Shown: piece after piece, positions 41,055-52,500 of the stretch
Layout: every line of letters starts with the position of its first letter
How positions within the stretch are numbered: position 1 is the first letter of the stretch
DNA from: Daphnia carinata
Taxonomy: Eukaryota > Arthropoda > Branchiopoda > Diplostraca > Daphniidae
Reading direction: 5' to 3'
Length of the DNA: 64,000 nucleotides
NCBI RefSeq assembly: GCF_022539665.2
Contig: NC_081340.1
Span: forward strand, 6,199,357-6,263,356
Position numbers and translations under genes: made by a program
The notes under the pieces: generated by a model
What the model was told of the DNA's origin: nothing
The model's database searches: none
What the model saw: only the letters and a program-made list of their open reading frames with translations

Positions 41055-42242
41055 GGTATAATGACCGATCACGTCCATGCTTGAGCATGACGGGAGTGAA
41101 ATACATGCGGTATTTAAAAAAGAAAAGGAAACAAATAAAAAAAAAGAAATAAATAATGGACACAGGCCGGATCTCTTGCAGCCACAACATGTGTCTTGGC
41201 ATGGTTTGGCATAGAAGATATTTTCTGTAGAGGTTTCCTCCTAGAAAAGGTTGGTAGTCTTTCGTAACATTCTGCGTAGGCATGATTGCCTATCAAACCT
41301 TCCTGTCGAATCGCAGACACAAAGAAATCGGACAAATCAAACAGATCAATCATCGATGAATCATGGATTCAGAATGCTAGAAACGAATCGACTGCACATG
41401 TTTCACATTGCGTTTCGGACGTTTTCTTTAGCTGTTCTGTCTCCCAAATTGATTTTGCAATGTAAACGTCAAATCACTGTCAATCCTTGATATCGGTCCG
41501 ACGATGTTTTGGTTATTTGACTTCCAAGGTTTGTACGAGACACTAGACAGGTGGAAAAAAATGTACGTCATTCTACTGACGGGTAAGATGGCAACGAGTA
41601 ACTCTCGTTTCATATCAGTACCCTGTGGAAGTCATACCTCTTTTAGGTGAATGAAGCAAAAAATAATATGTAATAATATTTTTTTTCTTCATACTTCCTC
41701 CGCACGCTATCATTCTTTTCACCTGGGTTGAAGTCTAATTCATCCTTGTCTTTGAATATGTTTTATCCGCGTTTCAAGTGTTATTAAATTTACAATTAGC
41801 TTGGTTTGAAAGCACTTGAAATGGAGGAATTTAAGGAAATCGTGCATGAAAGTCAAGTACGAAGTCTATTTCAACCATGTCATTTTACGAATTTAGACAA
41901 TTCTTTGCAAGATATCTAATTTCGGTATGGCATAGTTTGAGAAGTATCTTGACGTTATTTTGTTCCATTTGCCTGGTCAGTCTCGTTTCAGGAATATGCT
42001 GTCACCGTTGATGTTAAGGATTCTGACAGTACTTCACTATCGTATGAATAATGCAAATTTGATAGGCTGCAATGATTGGTTCTACCAATACCGGGGCTGA
42101 TATCAATCTTGTAGAGCGATGATGTATTTTTTTGTCCCACAAGATAGTCCTAGTTCATTTTAATGGCAAGGACAAAGTTTACCATAAAAAACCATTCGTC
42201 GGCATGTTGGGACACAGTCCTTCGTTGTCTTTTAAGAAGACA
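41055..42242. other. Intergenic between METAP1 and the ionotropic receptors
   Basis: About 1.2 kb. It begins with the METAP1 3'UTR, with an AATAAA near 41150. No supported gene; frames of 60-80 codons near 41100-41490 lack domains. Confidence 0.45.
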
Positions 42243-44279
42243 ATGGCATGTTCCCTATTGCATTTGTACAAGCATTCTTTGATTGCGGCCATCATCCTTA
42301 TCGCATGCTTTCCTAGTTATGTCCGCTCCAGAGATATCAGTAGCATCTTGAATGGCCAACACTTGCGAATAGCTTCACTAGACGTAAGGTGAATATGAAT
42401 TTTTCTATAGATTTGGTGATTAACTGTTTTCAATTGTAAATTAGGTGAGGCCTTACATGTTTATTGATCGCAGTGGAAACCAAAGCCGAGCGGATGGTAT
42501 CGTTTACCAAATCATCGTCTGGCTTTCCATTCGCAACAATTTCACGTAACAATCATTTCGCTGTAATGATGTTAGCGCATATTTCACAACTAAAGACATC
42601 TTTTGGTCAAATAGATTTTCCCTGGATTTACCGCTTGATGGAACGTTTGGAGCATTGGTGAATGGCACTTGGAACGGCATGATTGGCATGGCCATCAACA
42701 AGGTAAATCACATTTGATTGCCGACTTACGATAGTTTGCGAAACATTTTTCGAATTAAAAACATGGTTTTTCCACCCACCGTTAAATAGCAAGTAGAATT
42801 GATTGCAGCTCCAGTTGTGCCTTCGCTTGATCGCGCTCGGGTGCTCGACTTCACAACGACGTTCTCCGAAGAACCAATGTGCTGCCTTATCCCAGCGCCG
42901 GAAGCAGACCTCAACTCCTTGTCGGGGATTGTGAAACCATACAATACTTATGTAGGTTATATCTCCTATGTTGTGTGTCTCATTGGTATCAAAGATTGAA
43001 CATAATCTTTATTTTATTTTACAGGTATGGCTTTTAATCATATTTTCGATGCTTTGTGTTGCTCTCGCCACTTGGCTTACATCCGAGTTTGGCCCAATTC
43101 ATCAAAGCTTAAACGGGATCTCCGATAAACGTCGTCGTCGTGGATACAAAGAAATGTCCCTAACCGAACATTTCTATGCAATCTTTGCAATTATCTGCCT
43201 TCAACGTAATCAATTTCAAATTTAGGTTTTTCATAGTTCAGTGTCTGACATGGTTTTCTTTTTGAATATGGAATAGCCAAAGACATGTCGACTCATTCTC
43301 CCAATTCGAGTCCGATTGTTTTGTCGGTGTGGTGTTTGGCTTGCGTCGTACTGGTTTACCTGTACACAGGTGTCCTCATCTCTTATTTAACTATACCCAA
43401 GATGCGCCCGATTGTTGAAACAGTTGAAGAACTGGCAGAATCCACTAGACTTCAAGTAGTTGCTATAAAGAATTCGATTTTCGAATCGACGTTATTGGTA
43501 GGCTAAGTTTTCTTCTTTTTATAGCTTTGTATTTCTAACACTGTGACATCTTTGGCTTTTTACTGAATTAGCAAAGCACGACAGGACCATTAAAAACATT
43601 GGGAAACCAGCTTCGCCAACACCCCGAAAACAGTTTATCTGGCGAATATTACAATTTGAAGCTGTTGTTGCAAAAAGCTTTGCTCGGACGATTCGGAATC
43701 ATGATGGTAATAAAGTATATATTGTTTTTATGTGAGCATATACCATCCTTTAGCGTGTCGTTTCAGAGCAAGGCTCAAGCGGAAACGTTGATGAAATTAG
43801 ACTGGAACTCGAAAAATATGAAGAAATGTCGTTTAAGCATCATGCGAGAAAAAATCTTATCGACTAGATTCTGCTTCGCGCTCCCAAAATCTTCTCCTTA
43901 TACCAACGTGATTGATAAAGGGTATGTACAGACTAATTCATCTTATTACCCGTGGTAGCCGCAATAACGTTGATCTCCCTTATTGGAAATTTTCTGTTAT
44001 AAACGAAGCATCATCGCAATGTACGACGTGGGGTTGATTGATTATTGGAAGAATCATTCCCCTGGCTCATTCGCGAATCGCTGTGATGCAAATAACAGAA
44101 AAATGGCCATGACCAACGAAAAGAAAAAGCCACTTTCGCTGACTAATTTGATTGGAGCGTTTGTTCTTCTTTCTATTGGCATTTTAATCGCTTTTCTCTC
44201 TTTTCTCGTTGAAATATGGATAGCCTCGAGTTTTCGGATGCTTTTCCATTCGCAAATTCGGAAAATATGGCATACTTAA
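42243..44279 (+). CDS. Ionotropic receptor 1 (iGluR-like, no amino-terminal domain)
   Basis: Divergent ionotropic glutamate-receptor-family protein, probably a chemosensory ion-channel subunit. Nine exons sum to 484 residues: 42243-42383, 42445-42545, 42615-42702, 42790-42951, 43025-43205, 43277-43497, 43572-43706, 43767-43921 and 44009-44279. After the signal peptide (MACSLLHLYKHSLIAAIILI) the S1 ligand-binding lobe starts almost at once, so the amino-terminal domain is missing. LVNGTWNGMIGMAINKQVEL and SLDRARVLDFTTTF are S1; the Arg that binds the ligand carboxylate in iGluRs aligns with DRARVLDF. M1 is WLLIIFSMLCVALATWL, M3 VLVYLYTGVLISYLTIPK, and M4 LIGAFVLLSIGILIAFLSF. Ligand unknown. 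Confidence 0.87.
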
Positions 44280-44881
44280 CTTACCAATTTCTTACCCTTA
44301 ATGCTGTTGGTCTTTGGAAATAATTTTCGGATACCGTAGACTAGATAACGAAATTTTTCTTGTCCAGAAAAGTTATGATTATTCATCAAGATGATATAGA
44401 GTCTTAAGACGTGAACTATGGGTTACATGTCGCATGTAAATTCAGTTTGCTTTTGACTGTATCGCTATTCTTGTCGCCCCAACCTCTGGCAAATTAATTT
44501 CCCAACGTCACATCTGATTTTCGATAGTCATACCGGCTGCATATCACGTATTGTTAATGAGAATATTGCAGACCCGATTGTAGAAAACCACATAGACTTG
44601 TCTCTTGTCAAACTGTCAAAATCTGGATATCATTGTACTTCATCAAAGATGACTAGATGAAGGGTTGACGCTGGCCACGGAGACGCATACAAACATGTTG
44701 CCAGGGACGACCAGTCTTTTGGAAATTGTTTAATTTGATTTTTTATGGGAAAGCAACATTGGTTATTGGGCTTATCTCACGTATATTAAAGCACACTAGA
44801 TCTGCATAATTTTCTAAGTTGTATTGGAGAGAGGATGCAGGTTGGTTGGGTTGCCTCGAATTGCCGTTCAAGCTTGCCGCA
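44280..44881. other. Intergenic between the two ionotropic receptors
   Basis: About 600 bp; no supported gene. It must contain the 3'UTR of receptor 1 and the promoter of receptor 2. Confidence 0.45.
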
Positions 44882-45017
44882 ATGTGGTTTTCTACATCAT
44901 TTTTAGTTACCCTTGTCTTTGCCAGTAACTGCTTACAATTTTTTTCAACGCCGGTAGTTGTCGAGTGCGCAAACGTTCGTTCTTTAGGTAGGCAGAAAAC
45001 CACTGCCTTAAATGGAC

Positions 45018-45085
<68 letters not shown>

Positions 45086-47098
45086 TTTTTTTTTTTTTTT
45101 AGATAAGACCTTACATGTATATTGAGCATGATCTAGAGGGACGAATTTCAAAGGTCAGAAACAATTTCTCTTTTTCAAAATCATTGTTAATTGTTTTTCT
45201 ACAATAATCTGCAGGTAGATGGGATCGCTTATCAGATAGTTCTTTGGCTATCAAAACGATTCAATTTTACGTAAAAAATAACCAAGTAAATTTACTGTAA
45301 AAAGTTTCTATTGATGAAAGGCTTGCCCGTTCTGTAATAGGTTTAATCTGGTTGAGCCACCTGATAGAACTTTTGGAGCTGTCGTTAATAACACATGGAA
45401 CGGTATGATTGCGATGACCATCAACAGGGTATATACTGTTTGTTCAAGTTCAATAGTTTCTTAAATGATGGAGGGTTAAGGGTTAATCTAAGGGTAAGTA
45501 GGATTAAGTGACACCTTATTGATGGCAACCTGTAGAATGTCGATTTGGTGGCGGGACCAGTTATCCCATCGGAAGCACGAGCTAAAGTGATTGATTTCAG
45601 CATAAGCTTTCTAGACGAACCAGCTGACTGTCTCATTCCTGCTCCTACATTGGACGAAAACAAATGGAATGCAGTTTTCAAGCCTTTTCATTACAACGTA
45701 TTTCTTATTTTACAGTTTATTTTGACCTTAAACATTCATTCTTAAGATCTTACAATGTTCTCTTCTGCATAGGTTTGGTTGATGGTAATAGTCTCCCTTG
45801 CTAGCGTTGCCGTAGTTAGCTGGATGACAATGAATCTTTATTGGAAATGGCGTTATGATGGATCTGCCTCTCCTGGTAGTCCTCACTTCGTATTGTCATT
45901 CAATCAACACGTTCTTTCAGCTTTGGCTTTGTTTTGCAGCCAGGGTACTACTTATTGGTTACATTACTCTATTTTCATGCATATATAAGTTCTGCTTGTA
46001 TCCTTATCGAAAATGTTGTATTTCATATGCAGGCCAACATACTGCGGCTAGAGCTCCACATTCGAATAGAATCGCAATATCCTCGTGGTGTCTGATGTCA
46101 ACTGTCCTAGTCTACGCTTATTCGAGTTGCATCATCTCCTACTTAACAATTCCTAAATCGCATCTTCTGGTTAACTCAGTCGAGGAATTGGCAAACAGTC
46201 AAGTACTTCAGGTGGCCACTCACAAAAACTCCTTTTTTGAAGCCACTTTATTGGTGAGGAAACCTACTTCCAATTGAATTTGATATTTTATAGCAAGTAA
46301 AGAGCACCGACCAACGAGCTATTTTATTTTACAGCAATCAAGTTACGGCCCGTTGAAACTTCTAGGTGACAGCTTACGAAATAATCCTGAAAATAGCTTC
46401 GGTGGTCAATATTACAATCAAACCAGGTTGTTGAATAAGGTGTTTGGTCGCCTTGCCCTCATAACGGTACAGATTGTGTAATAACTAGTTAAATTAACGA
46501 ACATTCAATCAACCGAAAAATCTGTACAGGCTCGGTTACAATTGGAAATGCTAATCGAACTGCACTACAGACAGACTAGACGATGCGAGCTAACGTTCCT
46601 GCCCCAACAGTTTATGCCTATTTTGAAGACTTGTCTAGCACTCCCAAAAGGATCACCTTACATTCATCTAATCAATTTGGGGTATTTTATTATTAACAAA
46701 ACAACGTAGATTACGGTTTTCCTCTTAAAATCTATTCCAGATTGTAGGATTATCACGTTCTATTTCTTATTGCTTTGCCAGAGGAGCCAACTTCTTGCAA
46801 ACTATTTTAAGGATTATACTTTGCAGAAATTAAAATTGCCATGCTCATGAATTGCAGGATCACAGAGATAAAGCAGTTGGGACTTGTCGATCGTTGGATT
46901 AAAGTTAATATCAATCAGACGAACCAATGCAAACATGGAGTCGATATCTTTCAACATCATTCAAACTCCGAGATAAAACATCCTCTTGCACTTTCTAACC
47001 TGGCAGGCGCGTTCATTCTGCTTTTACTAGGCGTTTCTGTATCAATTTCGACGTTTCTCTGTGAAGTGTGTGTCTCCAAGAACCGAAATCAACACTAG
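44882..47098 (+). CDS. Ionotropic receptor 2, tandem paralogue, first exon interrupted by a T tract
   Basis: Paralogue of the receptor 2.6 kb upstream, about 424 residues from IRPYMYIEHD onward plus a signal-peptide exon (MWFSTSFLVTLVFASNCLQF). Exons: 44882 to about 45019, 45103-45153, 45215-45270, 45341-45428, 45536-45697, 45773-45944, 46033-46253, 46335-46466, 46530-46681 and 46858-47098. S1 has VVNNTWNGMIAMTINRNVDL and ARAKVIDFSISF. M1 is WLMVIVSLASVAVVSW, M3 VLVYAYSSCIISYLTIPK, M4 LAGAFILLLLGVSVSISTF. An extra intron splits the exon after RISK. The segment HLRIASLD of receptor 1 and the exon 1 donor are missing; T residues fill the place. It is either a pseudogene or a local assembly fault. 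Confidence 0.78.
45020..45100 (+). repeat. 81-base T tract with a single A at 45084
   Basis: The homopolymer runs from directly after the ALNGQ codons of receptor 2 exon 1 up to the AG acceptor of the next exon. It is by far the longest homopolymer in the window. Confidence 0.95.
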
Positions 47099-49540
47099 TC
47101 GAATGAAATGTCAACAACTGTATGACAAAAGTGTTAGTCGCCATTAGTAACTTCATTCATTTGACTTATTATCCCCTAGAAAACAGTATCCTTTATGGAC
47201 ACCGACTATTTGTTTTGGATTTATCTCGTCAGTTACACGTTTTGTAAAGCATACATACATTTGGAAAAGCATACATCGATTTATCAAAATGCATATTGGT
47301 GACACCAGGAATTTGGTCAGCCATTACAAAGATGCATGTGTTGTCATTGTTACTGACTGGATGTATCTGTACGTATACTGTACGAAGCCTATTTTCCTTT
47401 GCTGTTATGTTGTTATTTTTACTGATATGCTTGTAGACAAAACAAATCTGCACGAACTGTTTATTAAACCATTAAACAAAAGTTCGAAATGTTTCTAGTT
47501 ATTAACAACAACAAAAAACCAACGAACAAAATTACTGTTAACGTTTTGTGCCATAGTTATATTCAACGTTGGAGACCGAGTTAATTATTTTTTTATTTTT
47601 GTTTCTATTTTAAGTTTTTATTAAATTTTCAAAATATTTTCTTTGAGAAAATTGCAACACAGTTAAATATTATACCACACGGACCCCTTTATTACTTTTG
47701 TTTTTTTTATTTCCCGCTTTAAAAGTTTCCATCATTTTTATAAAACTGGCAGTGCAGCATCTAAAACCGGGAGTATGGGTAACCTTGGGCCTGCAATACA
47801 GTCGTTTTTAGTTTAGGCGCCCAAAGCGCACGGTGTTGATCATATTCAAATGAGAGATGATGATCAGTCTGGGCCCACACGTAGGAGAAGCTTCACGTAC
47901 TTGTAAAAACTCTGAAAATTGTGAAACTTATCATCAAACCACGTGTGAGTGCCCCATAATTTTTTATTTTTTGTGACCCTGCCTCCTTTTTCCAATGCAT
48001 GGCGAAATCTCGAAGGAAGAGAGATCAGTAGAATCGAGCTTGAAACACGTGAAGAACTTTACCTCGTGCTATGGCTCGTTGGAAACATTTGAAATATTAA
48101 CTTTGAGCATGCTCTCCATTTTATCTAAGCCTACCATATGAAACAATAAGTGAGATTATCTGTTTGGGCCTGTGTAGATTGTATATCAGGTAAAATTTTA
48201 TTTTGTATTGTTTACCAGTTGTGGAAAAGTATTGCTCTGCAACATACCATCTCGTTATCATTTGTCACACTTTATTCAATATTATGTGATCTTATGACTG
48301 AATAGGTCCGCTGTGTTCACCATGTGTTAACTATTCTGGATCCAAGGTGGCTGTGGCCAGAGGCTCACCAAGAGCCACGTTTTCAACATTTCCACGAGAT
48401 TCCACGTCGCTGCAGTGTTACCTTTTCGGAAGAATCACTTGCCAAGGTAGGAAACATCTTTTTTATTATTCATTTGCATCTCTATATCTTCTTCCGGTTT
48501 GCGTGGAAGGTAAAAAGATTTGATTCAGTTTTGTAACTGAATGATTTTTGAGTCATGTACGGTATTCCTTTTCAGAAAGGGAATAAGTAGAAGAGAATGT
48601 TGAGTTCGATTTCAGGCATTTCATGTTTATTTGAATGGTTTTTATCGCAACGGTCGGGATATATATACAGCAGAGGAGATGAAAGCATGACACAAGTGGA
48701 CAGGAAAACCACAGCTAGGACAGTTATTTCAATGTTTGTTTTACTTTTGTTTCTCCGTTGGTACCTTTTCTTTTTTCTTGCATCACCACTTTTTTTTTTC
48801 TTCACCTATACGTAATGTCAATATGGAGGGATACAATTTTGTTTTGTGGTATTTTTTTCTTCTTTTGTTTTTCGGTTTTTTCCCACCCCCCGTATCGAGG
48901 GGGAGACCACACGTGGTCATCTAGATTTGAAATGTTTACATGTAAGGTGAAGAAAGGGGGGAGGGAGAGAACGAAAACATAGCACATTCGCATGCACAAA
49001 ACCCAAAAAATTTGAAGAGAATAAGAGCATATCGGGTGGAGGGAATAGTAATTAGGATAACGAACAGCGCCGGGCGGAGGAACAGAAAAAAGAGCGGGGG
49101 GATGAAGTCATGAAACGTGTGCGAGAAAATTTCAAGACTTTGTTGTCGATTGAGAAATGGGAGGGCGAACGGACGACAGAAGGTACAATAGATATCTGGT
49201 TTACGAAGGGACAGTCAACTTGTTGTTTACGCAACACAACCAATGGTGCCAATAATATTGTGTACAATACATCCCTATGCTAGTTCGGGAAGGTAGCGTA
49301 ACCAACTCCTCTAGAAGTAAATAAAAATGATTTTAAAAAACGGGGTCATCAGCTATTTGTCTGTCTGTTTGCCTTTTTTTTTTAATCATTTAAAGCTTAA
49401 GAATTGAAACAATATTTTGAACTTGCGTTTAGAAAAATTATCGCGAGAGGGCAGGGGTGGCGCCACAACGGCTTTTTTTTTTTGTTAAAATTCCAATCCC
49501 TCCCCCCTTTTTTTTCTTTTTCGTTTCCTCTCTTCAATGT
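47099..49540. other. 2.4 kb without a supported gene, probably RAF 3'UTR in part
   Basis: The stretch lies between receptor 2 and the RAF stop codon, which faces this way. Short frames only. The part nearest RAF (48.7-49.5 kb) is full of T, G and purine runs and may be RAF 3'UTR. A plus-strand frame at 48324-48536 followed by a donor-like AAGGTAGG has no recognisable homology. Confidence 0.4.
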
Positions 49541-52500
49541 TTAAATGACACCTCCCGTGTTGAAGAGGGGGAAAGCGCCAAATTGGGCGTTCATAGGAGT
49601 CTTGGGCAGGGCGTAGGCAAAGTAAATATCTTCCGATTGGAAATGACTGCCGCTCAGCGTGGGTTCGGATGCAGAGCGATGGATTTTAGGTAGGGAGCGC
49701 GAAAGGCTCTCGAGAGAGACGAGTATCTGGCGAAAGAGAGGCCGTTCTTCTCGCGTAAACTTGATCGATGATTCCAGCAGTCGGCGTAATGCTTTCGGAG
49801 TATCTGATCGGACATGACCCAAGTCAGGACGGAGGAATCCTCGACCCACCATAAACAGTATCTGCGATGGTCATTCATTTTTTGAAAATTAGCTTGTTTA
49901 CGATTAAATTTTTTTTGCCATTTGAATACCTGATCTTTGTTGCTTATGTGCGAATAAGGTAGCTGGCCACTGAAAAGCTCGTAGAGTACAACGCCGAATG
50001 CGTACACGTCTGATTGGAAACTATACGGATTTTCGTCCTTCATCCGTATCACTTCAGGTGCCATCCAAAGTATTGATCCTAAAGACAGGCCAATTGATAT
50101 TTTTTTTTTTGTTTTGTTTTTCGTAAAATCTCTGGCGTTGGGCAACGTACCGGAAGGTTGCTGAAACTGATGAGATCCCGACCAGCGCGTTTTGACCGTT
50201 GCAAGTCCGAAATCACCAATTTTGACAGTCAGGTCGTCGTGCAAGAAAATGTTGTTGCTCTTAAGATCACGATGAATAATATTTTTGGCGTGAAGATAAC
50301 TAGAAATTCACAAGCGAAAAAACAAAAAACACATTTAGATGTTTTTTTGTTTGTTTTTTTTGGGGGGGGGGGTTTCTTTTTTGTTTTCATCTGGAAATTG
50401 TAACGTACTCCATGCCCTGAGCTGTTTGACGCGCCGTCTCGATGAGCGTTAACAGCTCGAACTTGGTCTCAAGTACGTGGAGATGTTTGTAGAGCGATGA
50501 GCCTTCACACCATTGAGTCACGATGGCCAATTGTGGCTTGCTCACGCATCCCATGAAGAGTAAAATATTGACATGTCTAAACGGGTGGGGAAATACAAAT
50601 TAACAGGCCACTTATCGTAATGCAATGATTTTGAATGCTTGCCTAGTTTTTCTTAAAACAGCCACTTCATTTTTGAATGCCTGTAACTGAGCTGGCGTGG
50701 GATCTTTGACATTAAGGGTTTTAACAGCGACTGGTCCATGCCAATGACCGCGATATACTGTTCCGAAAGAGCCGGATCCGATACGTGGACCGATAAGAAT
50801 CTCGTCTGCTGGGATCTCCCAGTCTTCGATCGATTCTCGTGACGCTCGCACCTTGCGATTTCAATCACTTGTAATTGATTCGTTCATATTTTGTCGCCTT
50901 GATCGCATCCTCGTACCTTTTTGCTACTTTCGTCTGCGCTTCTCGCTCGTGGCCTCCATGGCCTCAGCGTGTTTGTAGGGCTAGCCTGAGCACTGTGACT
51001 ATGCGAGGGTTTTGTCGGGCTGCTTCCTGGGCTGGAAGCCCCGCCCAGACCACTCAGAGTGGGTGGGACTCCTCCGTTGCCACCGCCACCTCCCATGAAG
51101 TTGGTTACTGTTTTATTGCAGGTAAAGAGAAAGATGATTAAAAAAAAAAAACAGTTAATTCAACGTGATTAGCTTTGAAAAATGCAGTAAAAATTCTTTA
51201 AATTTTGGTTGTAGAGATTGCGATTGTTTTCCTTTGAAATTTACCTCGGTGAAAGTAGCTGCCATTGGCTGGTGGTAGTTTAGCAAAACGCGCGAAGCAT
51301 GCAAAAACGTGGCAGTGAATTGCGTCAAATTGGCGGTAGAAAATAGGGAAAACAAAACGTCAAAAACGAATGTTGAACGAAAAAATGTAAAGCGAATACT
51401 GAACGAGTGGGGGAATGTTGAAGCAATGGTAAAATATTAAGCAAGCAAAATTGAAGGCGTTCCCCTTAGTCGATCCCAAATCAACAGCTAAGCCATTCAG
51501 ATTTTGTTTCCCGTTTTACCGAGAGCGAAAATTTGCTTTGTTCTATTTTGTTTAGTAATTTTACAATGACTTGAGGGTTGATTTGATTTGTAAATCGACG
51601 ACTGAATTGATCAAAAGGGACAGAAATGATAGTAAGAAAGTAAATTTTAAAATAAAATAGGGTTTTTTTAACGAAAAAAAAAATGATTGGGGGTTAGGTT
51701 ACGCACAGGTGGGCAACGTAAGTCCTATAGCCAGATTGGTGAACGGGAGAGCCCAGGCATGCCTCCCTGCGACATGCGGCTGTTGATGCTGCTGTTGCGG
51801 CTCGGGTGGCTGGTTCTCATGCTGCTCTTCCCGGATGCCGTTCAAGCCTTTGTTGTTGTTGCTCCGGTTTTGTACGAATCGTGTTAAACTGATCAGGCCA
51901 GCTTCTGTGGCGTGGATTTTTGTTTTGTTTGTTTGAGGGTGTTTAGGGTTGGGTTTCCGTGGAATTTTGTGTACCCGCAGGATTTTCCCAAACACAGCAG
52001 ATTTGGCGGTTTGGTGTGGGGTTTAGGTTTGTTTTGGTTCAACACAACATTTTGCAACAGGCAAACGGAAAGAAAAGAAAACAAATCAACACTTGGCGGG
52101 GAAAAAAAAAAATCGTGCACTGAATTTAAATAATAAAAACTTAAAAAGGAAATTTTCATTGAAAAGTTGGGGATTTTTAGACATGGTATTTGACAGCCAT
52201 TTCATTTTACAAAGCCAACGTCTAGTCGATTTCATGCAAAAAAAAAATAATAAGTAGAAGGGAAGCCTACCTGTTGCGGCCATGTTTTGCATTTTGACAC
52301 GGTACGTCCAGTCCTCTAAAGCGGAGTCCATGCCACTCTGATTGCCGACCATGTTGTAACAAACGTTGGGAGCCGATGTGGATCGTTCTCGCTGTGCTAA
52401 GGGTGGCGGGTGGCGTCGTGGGATCAGTATTGGCTGGAATGAAGTCGGGTAAGCAAGGCCCCCTGAGAAGGTTTCAGGACCTTCTGGACACGATATTAAC

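Noticed and set aside
41114-41353. Minus-strand 79-codon frame after METAP1
   Set aside because: Lies in the METAP1 3'UTR and downstream region, has no domain, and ends in a low-complexity Phe/Leu run.
48324-48536. Plus-strand frame with a donor-like end (AEESLAK-type segment before GTAGG)
   Set aside because: No homology recognised and no matching downstream exon found; too short to support as a gene.
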